From the NCBI GenBank assembly GCA_934255105.1, contig CAKQNH010000091.1, positions 1 through 10,472 on the forward strand: a stretch of 10,472 nt of DNA, written 5' to 3'. This document shows, one piece after another, positions 4,988 through 10,472 of the stretch. Below the pieces are notes generated by a model. The model saw nothing but the letters and a program-made list of their open reading frames with translations. It was not told the DNA's origin and did not search any database. The position numbers and the translations under genes were made by a program. This DNA comes from an uncultured Pirellulaceae bacterium. Its GTDB lineage: Bacteria > Planctomycetota > Planctomycetia > Pirellulales > Pirellulaceae. The stretch's first letter is position 1. Each line of letters opens with the position of its first letter.

Positions 4988-6490
4988 ATGGTCGATTTTA
5001 CTCCTACACAGCTTTCGCAACGGATCGTCGAGCTCGGGTTGTTGGAACCCATAGATGTCGAGCGCGCATGGTCGGAAGTTGGCGGTATTGACGGCTCGTG
5101 TGACGATTTGCTCCGCGTACTGCAGCGCCGCGAGCTACTGACGCGGTTGCAGGTCGACCGCATTCTCAAAGGGGAGCGGACGGGCTACTTCTATGGCCCG
5201 TACAAGGTGTTGTACCTGATTGGTGCGGGTACGTTTGCACGCGTCTATCGTGCGGTCCATCGCGAAACGGGACGTGTAGTAGCGGTCAAGGTCTTGCGCC
5301 GTCGGCACCGCAGCGAACCGGTCCAAGTCGAGCAATTTATGCGCGAAGCCCGCGTGGGAATCGACTTGCGGCACCCCAACATCGTGGCCATTTACGAAGT
5401 CGACTCCGATCCGCGCAATCCGTTTATGGTTATGGAATTTGTCGAAGGTCAAACACTGCGCGAGCTAACCAAGATTCGCGGCAAGATCGACGCCAAGACC
5501 GCTTTGCAACTCACTCGCGACGTGGCCAACGGGTTGGCCTTTGCAGCTTCCAAAGGGGTCACGCACCGCGACATGAAGTTGAGCAACGTATTGGTCACGG
5601 CTCAGGGAAGAGGCAAGCTGGTGGATTTCGGTTTGGCTGCGCTGGCGGATACCAGCAACGAAGCTGCGTTGGCGGATTGCCCCAGCGCACGAGCGATTGA
5701 TTACGCCGCTTTGGAACGCGGCACGGGTGTTCGCAAGGATGACTCGCGGAGCGACATCTACTTTTTGGGCAGCATGTTGTATCACATGCTGACGGGTGAA
5801 TCCCCGCTGACTGAGACCCGCGACCGCATGGCCCGACTGAACGTCAGCCGTTTTCGCGAGGTGCCGCACATCAATAAAGTCGATCCCGACGTACCGATCA
5901 ACGTAGCTGCCATTGTGCACAAGGCGATGGAGTTCGACCCGACGAAACGCTACCAGACGCCCGATGAAATGCTGGAGGATCTACGCACGACGCTCGATCG
6001 ACTGGAAGCCGGCGATACGCTGACCACGGCGCGCATCGCGGCTGGCAAAAAAGATGATCCGGCCGCCGTTGAAGCGGCCACCGAGGGAGCCAATAAAACG
6101 ATCTTGTTGGTTGAGAGCAAGATGGAGTTCCAGGACTTGATTCGCGACAAGCTCAAGAAACGGGGCTATCGCGTGTTGGTCATCAGCGATCCAGGCCGTG
6201 CGTTGGCGCGTTTTGTCCCCGACGAAGAGCCGCCCGCCGACTGTGTGCTGTTCAGTGCGCCAGAGCTAGGTGGTGCCGCCCTGGATGCCTTCAATGAATT
6301 TGGCAGCCAACCTCATACGGCACACATCCCGGCAATTCTGCTGGTCGATCGCAAGCAGCAGTTTGTCATTCGCAATGCCAAGGTGGGCCCCAAGCGGATG
6401 CTGCTCGCCATGCCGCTCAAGGTCCGCGAACTTCGCGCCGCACTACTGCGGCTGTTCAAAGTTGACGCAAGCGTTGCCAGCCCCAGTTAA
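4988..6490 (+). CDS. Ser/Thr protein kinase (Hanks type) with C-terminal degenerate receiver domain
   Basis: Transfers phosphate from ATP to Ser/Thr of unknown target proteins; cytoplasmic, since no membrane segment is visible. The 500 residues read as three parts. Residues 1-65 are a helical module common before planctomycete kinases. Residues 72-345 are the kinase: glycine loop GAGTFA (79-84, third Gly replaced by Ala), Lys101 in VAVK, likely helix-C Glu120, HRDMKLSN (193-200), DFG (213-215), an ALE in place of APE (241-243), and Asp256 in SDIYFLG. The catalytic residues are intact, so activity is likely. Residues 370-490 look like a response-regulator receiver, but Ser423 replaces the phospho-accepting Asp, VES replaces the acidic pair and Met-Pro (475-476) replaces Lys-Pro, so phosphorylation there is unlikely. 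ATG 4988 is chosen because the family's FTPTQL-like start follows directly. An upstream TTG (4889) would add 33 unconserved-looking residues. No strong Shine-Dalgarno is visible. Confidence 0.93.
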   Translation: MVDFTPTQLSQRIVELGLLEPIDVERAWSEVGGIDGSCDDLLRVLQRRELLTRLQVDRILKGERTGYFYGPYKVLYLIGAGTFARVYRAVHRETGRVVAVKVLRRRHRSEPVQVEQFMREARVGIDLRHPNIVAIYEVDSDPRNPFMVMEFVEGQTLRELTKIRGKIDAKTALQLTRDVANGLAFAASKGVTHRDMKLSNVLVTAQGRGKLVDFGLAALADTSNEAALADCPSARAIDYAALERGTGVRKDDSRSDIYFLGSMLYHMLTGESPLTETRDRMARLNVSRFREVPHINKVDPDVPINVAAIVHKAMEFDPTKRYQTPDEMLEDLRTTLDRLEAGDTLTTARIAAGKKDDPAAVEAATEGANKTILLVESKMEFQDLIRDKLKKRGYRVLVISDPGRALARFVPDEEPPADCVLFSAPELGGAALDAFNEFGSQPHTAHIPAILLVDRKQQFVIRNAKVGPKRMLLAMPLKVRELRAALLRLFKVDASVASPS

Positions 6491-7935
6491 TCCCACCACC
6501 ACTGGTTGTCAGCGAGTCCTTCAAGCTTGATTTGGTCGCGTTCGGCTTTGATTTTGCCACCTTCATCGGCGCGGATGTTATCTTGCTCAAGTGCATGACG
6601 CACCTGCATCAGCACACCGCCGCCAATGGGAGTCACCAGCCGGCCACCCATCATGATCGCGTTGATGGCCGTCTCAACTCGCTGCGGTGCTTGGAGCACC
6701 ACCACAGGCAGCCGATCTTCATCCGCGAAGATCCCCAAATCCCAATTTGCTTGTTGGTACAAGTCGCGATCCTGAATGTAGGCGGCAGCGATGGTCATGT
6801 CGACCAAATTTCGCAGTTGCCCATAAACCGCACTGTTATCCGCAATCTGCTTGAACTTCTTGGTGAACTCGCCGGTAAACACACGGCTGGCACCATTGGC
6901 CTTGCGTCCCGAGCTTTGGCGCGAACCGTCGCGAGCGACCAATTCATCTTCACCGACCAACTTGACCCCCTGTCCAACCAACTGCATGGCCAAGCCATCT
7001 TCGCTTTCTGCGATGGCTTCGTAGTCGGGCACAAAGTACCAACGGATCAACGAATTGCCTGCGGCCATGGCCACAGTCAGTCTGGAGATGTAGGTGGCCA
7101 TCGGTACGGGAGGTGCCTCGAGCCCAATGCCAATTAGCTTCATACGGTAATCAGCCTCGGTCAGCACGTGCGCGAAGTGGGTACCGGCTGGAATGCCAGT
7201 GATGGTTACTTCGTTGAAACCGAGCGCCTGGCGCAGGCTGTTCACGACGCGGGGCACATCGCCCGGACCACCGAACTTGCCACCGAAACTCTGTAGTGTC
7301 GCCTGCATTCGCTCCAACCCTTCTTTGGTCGGATCGATCGAAACGCTAATTGTGCTGGTTTTATCTCCGGCGGGTGCATAGGCTCGAAGCGCCACGATCA
7401 AATCGTCGAGCAACAAGCAGGGCTTGCCCGATTCGACGCCGACCAAACGCCCCAAGGCGTCTTGCGCAAAGCCTTCGGCGGGGCCTGCAATAACGATATC
7501 CCCTGAGTCGGGATAGAAAAACACATACTCCAGTTGCGTCAATCCAGCTAGCGCGATCATCTCAGCCGAAGGTCGTTCCCCCTTGGCCACTTGCTGGGCC
7601 ACCGCGGCTTCGAGTCGATTGAGCGAAATCTTGCGCTGTGGACTGGGTTTGGCTAAGTGCTGCGGCAGAGACTGTTTGGCAGCCCTCAGACGCTGCATCG
7701 TCACGCGCGGGTCCGCATAGATGGTCCGCAGGACACCTTGAGGGTCAATCTGAACCCCTCCAGGCAACGGTGCATTATTCGTGCTACTCGTGCTTGTGCT
7801 GCTTGTACTTGTGCTGCTCGTGCTTGTGCTTGTGCTGCTCGTCTGAGCATGAGCGGGTACCAGCGGGCAAAGGCTGGCGGTGATCAACAACACAATTGCC
7901 GCACCGCGGTGAATGAAAATTGGATGGCGACGCAT
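6487..7935 (-). CDS. Secreted DUF1598-like planctomycete protein
   Basis: The biochemical role is unknown. The 482-residue product starts with a signal peptide (RRHPIFIHR then hydrophobic GAAIVLLITASLCPLV, cleavage likely after AHA at 30), so it is exported. Residues 31-52 are an almost pure Ser/Thr linker. The remainder contains GVQIDPQGVLRTIYADPR (60-77) and, further on, ITGIPAGTHFAHVLTEADYR followed by MKLIGIGLEAPPVP. From memory these resemble proteins annotated DUF1598 in Rhodopirellula relatives; I cannot run the search that would confirm it. No catalytic motif or membrane anchor after the signal peptide is evident. The C-terminus is an unusual WWWD. The ATG at 7935 is the only start that includes the signal peptide; only a weak AAGG lies 12 bases upstream. 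The gene converges on the kinase gene, their stops overlapping in TTAA. Confidence 0.85.
   Translation of the reverse strand: MRRHPIFIHRGAAIVLLITASLCPLVPAHAQTSSTSTSTSSTSTSSTSTSSTNNAPLPGGVQIDPQGVLRTIYADPRVTMQRLRAAKQSLPQHLAKPSPQRKISLNRLEAAVAQQVAKGERPSAEMIALAGLTQLEYVFFYPDSGDIVIAGPAEGFAQDALGRLVGVESGKPCLLLDDLIVALRAYAPAGDKTSTISVSIDPTKEGLERMQATLQSFGGKFGGPGDVPRVVNSLRQALGFNEVTITGIPAGTHFAHVLTEADYRMKLIGIGLEAPPVPMATYISRLTVAMAAGNSLIRWYFVPDYEAIAESEDGLAMQLVGQGVKLVGEDELVARDGSRQSSGRKANGASRVFTGEFTKKFKQIADNSAVYGQLRNLVDMTIAAAYIQDRDLYQQANWDLGIFADEDRLPVVVLQAPQRVETAINAIMMGGRLVTPIGGGVLMQVRHALEQDNIRADEGGKIKAERDQIKLEGLADNQWWWD
7780..7845 (-). repeat. 15-bp minisatellite encoding the Ser/Thr linker
   Basis: Within the DUF1598-like gene, three 15-bp units (7781-7795, 7796-7810, 7811-7825; consensus GTGCTGCTCGTGCTT on the plus strand), then a 6-bp partial unit and a 12-bp unit, encode the STSST-type tract at residues 31-52. 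The length is a multiple of three throughout, so unit gain or loss would keep the frame. It sits directly after the predicted signal-peptide cleavage site. Confidence 0.8.
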
Positions 7936-8405
7936 GGGTTTTTTTGCCTTCGGTCGAAAAGGTCGAGAACTAGCGGCGCGAGGGCTGCGCGCTTCCTATT
8001 CCTTTGAGAGTAGTTGCCCGCGGGGCGAAACGCAACAAAGCGATAGGATTTGAGGGCCCCCACAGCCAGAATATTTGAGACGAAAGATTTGGGACGGCTG
8101 TCTACAGCACACAGAAGCATAGCTTGCTGCGAGGCGTTGGGGATTTTTTATCCCACAACTTTTCACGAGCCTTTTCCCTATCGATGTTCTTACACTAGCT
8201 CTGCTCGCACTGGGCCCTCTCTCTCTGGGAGAGGCCTATACCAAACGAGGGAGATGGCAAGCGCAATTTACATCTGTGCAATCCGTTAATCCGTTTCGGC
8301 CCTCCCCCTCGCCTAGGCTCGACCCCTCCCGCTGCGCGGGCAGGGGTGCGATTCGCTTGGGCAAAGGAGCGATTTGCGCCGGCAGGGAATGACTTGTGGG
8401 GTATA
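7936..8405. other. Intergenic region upstream of the DUF1598-like gene; hairpins, no gene seen
   Basis: No convincing coding sequence or recognisable RNA gene was found here. Two hairpins stand out. GTTG+GGGAT (8136-8144) pairs with ATCCC+CAAC (8150-8159), with a one-base bulge and a T5 loop. ACCCCTCCCGC (8322-8332) pairs with GCGGGcAGGGGT (8336-8347), one bulged C, around a TGC loop. The second resembles a short palindromic intergenic repeat. A weaker CT/GA-rich inverted repeat lies at about 8213-8236. The promoter of the minus-strand DUF1598-like gene must lie in this region, but no box pair is strong enough to name. Confidence 0.5.
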
Positions 8406-8432
8406 AAAAGGCAGGAGTGCGCGTTCTACCCC

Positions 8433-8454
8433 AAAACGGGCAGGAGTGCCCGTT
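8433..8454 (-). terminator. Terminator-like hairpin after dnaE (second copy)
   Basis: This is the same 8-bp stem and CTCC loop (8454 to 8435 on the minus strand) as the copy 29 bases upstream, but with a T-run of only four (8436 to 8433). It could back up the first hairpin. The third unit (8406-8432) has a damaged stem. Confidence 0.5.
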
Positions 8455-8460
8455 CTACCC

Positions 8461-8483
8461 AAAAACGGGCAGGAGTGCCCGTT
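8461..8483 (-). terminator. Terminator-like hairpin after dnaE (first perfect copy)
   Basis: Read on the minus strand, AACGGGCA-CTCC-TGCCCGTT (8483 to 8464) is a perfect 8-bp, GC-rich stem with a 4-base loop. The last two stem bases are T and three more T follow (8463 to 8461), giving a run of five. It lies about 45 bases past the dnaE stop. Its orientation fits ending dnaE transcription; on the plus strand no T-run follows. Confidence 0.65.
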
Positions 8484-8526
8484 CTACCTAAAAACGGGCA
8501 AGCGCGCGTTTGCTACGCAGGGGCGG

Positions 8527-10472
8527 CTAGCCTCGGCCGCGCCTTCCGCCGCCGCTGTGCTGCTTGGGCTTGGGAGGGGAGATCATCAAGCGGTGGCTGT
8601 CGCTACCTAGCAGATCATCCAGCCGACCTCTCAATTCAGGGGTAATATCAACCTTGTGCCGCCGACTGCGCATCTGCACCACATCCCCCGAGGTGAGCTT
8701 GAGGGCGACCAACACATCCATACTCCCTGGGTAGCCGCGGAGGACTTCGTTGAGCCGGCCGAGCAACTCTTCGGCATGGCGCTCCTGATCCAGGTGAATT
8801 CGCAGACCGGCGGTAAAGCGTGCCTCCGCTTCGGCAATGGGAATAATCTCGTTGGCCAGCAAGTTGACATCGTCGCTGCCGCCGCGTTTGTCGACGGTAG
8901 CGCGCATGATCACCACCGACTCGGGCTGTATTAGGTGCCCCACCTTTTCATAGCCGTCGGGCCAGCAGATACAGCGCACGGCCCCCTGCACATCCTCCAA
9001 ATCGAAGTTTGCGTATCTGCTCGATGCCCCCGGTTTCGGATTCTTCGTATTGGCCAATTTGATCGACGAGATCATTCCTCCCACGATCACCTCTTGGCGA
9101 TCTTTGACATCCTTCAGGTTGGTGGTCTCGTGCGAACAGAAAGTAGCCAGCAGCGCTTGATACTCCTCTAGAGGGTGAGCGGAGAGGTACATGCCCAGCA
9201 CCTCCTTCTCCATCATCAATTTGGCTTTATCGGGAAACTCGTCCATCTCGGGCAGGTGGGTGGTGGCGACTTCATCTTCGGGCTCAGCGGTCTCTTCGCC
9301 AAACAGATTCATCTGGCCACTGCGGCGATCGGCGTGGGCCGCCGAGCCGGCTTGGATGGCCCGTTCGACGACCGACATGAGCTGTGCGCGATTCGCGCCA
9401 GTGGAATCAAACGCACCCGCTTTGATAAGCGTTTCGATGGCAGCGCGATTGCAGCTACTGGCTTCCACTCGTTCGCAGAATTCGTAGATATTCTTAAACG
9501 GTCCATTGGCCTTGCGCTCGGTCGATATGGCTTCCGCCGCACCGCCGCCACACCCCTTGATAGCCGATAGAGCAAAATAGATCTTCTTGTCATCCACGGC
9601 AAAATCGACATCGGACGAATTGACGTCGGGATGCACGACTTCGATCTCCATCCGGGCACAGTCTTCGATGTGCTCGATCAACGAGTCCTTGCGTTTGAAG
9701 TTGCGGCCGGGGATATCGCCCGACAGCAGCGCCGCCATGAACTCAACCGGATAGTGGGCTTTCAAGTAAGCGGTTTGATAGGCCAGCAGCGCATAAGCCG
9801 TACTGTGCGATTTGTTAAAACCATAACCTGCGAATTTGAGAATCATCTCCCACATTTCGCGAGCTTGCTTTTCGGTAAGCCCCTTCGATGTGGCCCCTTC
9901 GATGAACTTCGATTCGTTCTGAGCGATCAGAGATTCTTTTTTCTTGCTAATCGCCTTGATACACGTGTAGGCAGCGGCCAGTTCGATACCTCCCAAGCGA
10001 TTCAGGATCCGCATCACCTGCTCTTGGTAGACCATCACGCCGTTGGTCTCTTCGAGGATATCCTTCAATACTTCGTGCAGGTAGACCGCCTCTTTGCGTT
10101 TGTGTTTTACCGCTACGTAATCGTCGACCATGCCGCCCTCTAACGGTCCTGGGCGATAGAGCGCGTTGGTAGCGATGATGTCGCTGAATTGGTCAGGCTT
10201 CATCCGCTGCAACAAATCGCGAATACCGCCGCTTTCCAACTGGAAAACCCCCTTGGTCTCGCCGCGTTGCAAGAGTGCGAAAGTTCGCTTGTCATCCAAG
10301 GGAATCTTCAGCAGGTCGAGCTGCTCACCGGTCGTCTGCTCGATGATCTGCACCGATTTGGCGAGGATCGTCAAGTTCCGCAGCCCCAGGAAGTCCATCT
10401 TCAGCAGACCGGCTTCCTCCACATCTCCCATCGACCACTGAGTGATAACGTCGGTCTTGCCCGACACGCGTC
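8527..10472 (-). CDS. dnaE: DNA polymerase III alpha subunit, C-terminal part (5' end outside window)
   Basis: Catalytic subunit of the replicative polymerase, acting at the fork with the beta clamp. The visible ~647 residues are a little over half of a typical ~1,150-1,200-residue DnaE; the PHP domain and the main palm aspartates are off the right edge. Diagnostic segments in order: KMDFLGLRNLTIL, GVFQLESGGIRDLLQRMKPD, NALYRPGPLEGGMVDDYV, VMVYQEQVMRI and GYGFNKSHSTAYALLAYQTA (fingers). Next come the helix-hairpin-helix region around AIKGCGGGAAEAI, an internal QMNLF (9301-9315) matching the clamp-binding motif QxxLF, an OB-fold (VIVGGMISSIKL through YANFDLEDV) and a C-terminal domain ending in a basic Gly/Arg tail (GGGRRGRG). 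The frame is open to the window edge; the GTG at 10467 is an internal Val codon, not the start. No frameshift or missing motif was noticed. Tandem terminator hairpins follow. Confidence 0.97.
   Translation of the reverse strand, partial: RVSGKTDVITQWSMGDVEEAGLLKMDFLGLRNLTILAKSVQIIEQTTGEQLDLLKIPLDDKRTFALLQRGETKGVFQLESGGIRDLLQRMKPDQFSDIIATNALYRPGPLEGGMVDDYVAVKHKRKEAVYLHEVLKDILEETNGVMVYQEQVMRILNRLGGIELAAAYTCIKAISKKKESLIAQNESKFIEGATSKGLTEKQAREMWEMILKFAGYGFNKSHSTAYALLAYQTAYLKAHYPVEFMAALLSGDIPGRNFKRKDSLIEHIEDCARMEIEVVHPDVNSSDVDFAVDDKKIYFALSAIKGCGGGAAEAISTERKANGPFKNIYEFCERVEASSCNRAAIETLIKAGAFDSTGANRAQLMSVVERAIQAGSAAHADRRSGQMNLFGEETAEPEDEVATTHLPEMDEFPDKAKLMMEKEVLGMYLSAHPLEEYQALLATFCSHETTNLKDVKDRQEVIVGGMISSIKLANTKNPKPGASSRYANFDLEDVQGAVRCICWPDGYEKVGHLIQPESVVIMRATVDKRGGSDDVNLLANEIIPIAEAEARFTAGLRIHLDQERHAEELLGRLNEVLRGYPGSMDVLVALKLTSGDVVQMRSRRHKVDITPELRGRLDDLLGSDSHRLMISPPKPKQHSGGGRRGRG

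Larger units (their letters stand above)
8406..8518. repeat. Tandem 29-bp hairpin repeats downstream of dnaE
   Basis: Units run 8406-8432 (27 bp, lacking CG), 8433-8461 and 8462-8490 (29 bp each, 28 of 29 identical), then a diverged unit at about 8491-8518. Each full unit is AAAACGGGCAGGAGTGCCCG followed by TTCTACCCA or TTCTACCTA. The inner AACGGGCA and TGCCCGTT are perfect inverted arms around GGAG. The array begins nine bases beyond the dnaE stop. A weaker relative, GCGGGCAGGGGTGCGATTCG, is at about 8336-8355. Confidence 0.88.

Noticed and set aside
8346..8645. Plus-strand reading frame of 99 codons with repeated ARSTQKRAGVPVLPKN-like peptide
   Set aside because: The repeats come from translating the tandem hairpin array, and the frame runs antisense into the end of dnaE.

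Overview
The window looks like a chromosomal segment from a planctomycete, most likely a relative of Rhodopirellula/Blastopirellula (Pirellulaceae). The evidence is a Ser/Thr kinase with the short N-terminal helical module common in that phylum, a secreted DUF1598-like protein, very large exported proteins of unknown function, few clear Shine-Dalgarno sites, and intergenic DNA rich in short palindromic repeats. No phage, transposase, CRISPR array, tRNA or rRNA was seen.

Layout, left to right. On the minus strand, the N-terminal part of a glycerate 2-kinase (1-815) runs off the left edge. Upstream of it is a 244-bp gap holding six head-to-tail 25-bp repeats (901-1050). Next, on the same strand, is a ~950-residue exported protein with no assigned function (1060-3903). 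A divergent promoter region (about 3904-4256) separates it from a plus-strand 97-residue helical protein (4257-4550). The 437-bp gap after that gene holds two unrelated inverted-repeat elements, a compact structured-RNA candidate and a strong intrinsic terminator. A plus-strand kinase with a degenerate receiver domain follows (4988-6490). It converges on a minus-strand secreted DUF1598-like gene (6487-7935), and the two stop codons share one TTAA. A 591-bp intergenic region rich in hairpins, including tandem terminator-like repeats, separates that gene from the C-terminal ~647 residues of DNA polymerase III alpha (dnaE, 8527-10472, minus strand), which runs off the right edge.

The genes do not form an obvious operon or a single pathway: dnaE is replication, glycerate kinase is central carbon metabolism, the kinase is signalling, and two proteins are exported. 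I see no convincing new multi-gene system. The less ordinary content is non-coding: a dispersed repeat family whose arm appears expanded into a phased tandem array, a second palindromic family that overlaps the start region of a coding sequence, a stem-loop placed at the predicted 5' end of an mRNA, a folded element next to a terminator, and tandem terminator hairpins behind dnaE. The kinase fused to a receiver-like domain without phosphorylation residues is the most interesting protein feature.
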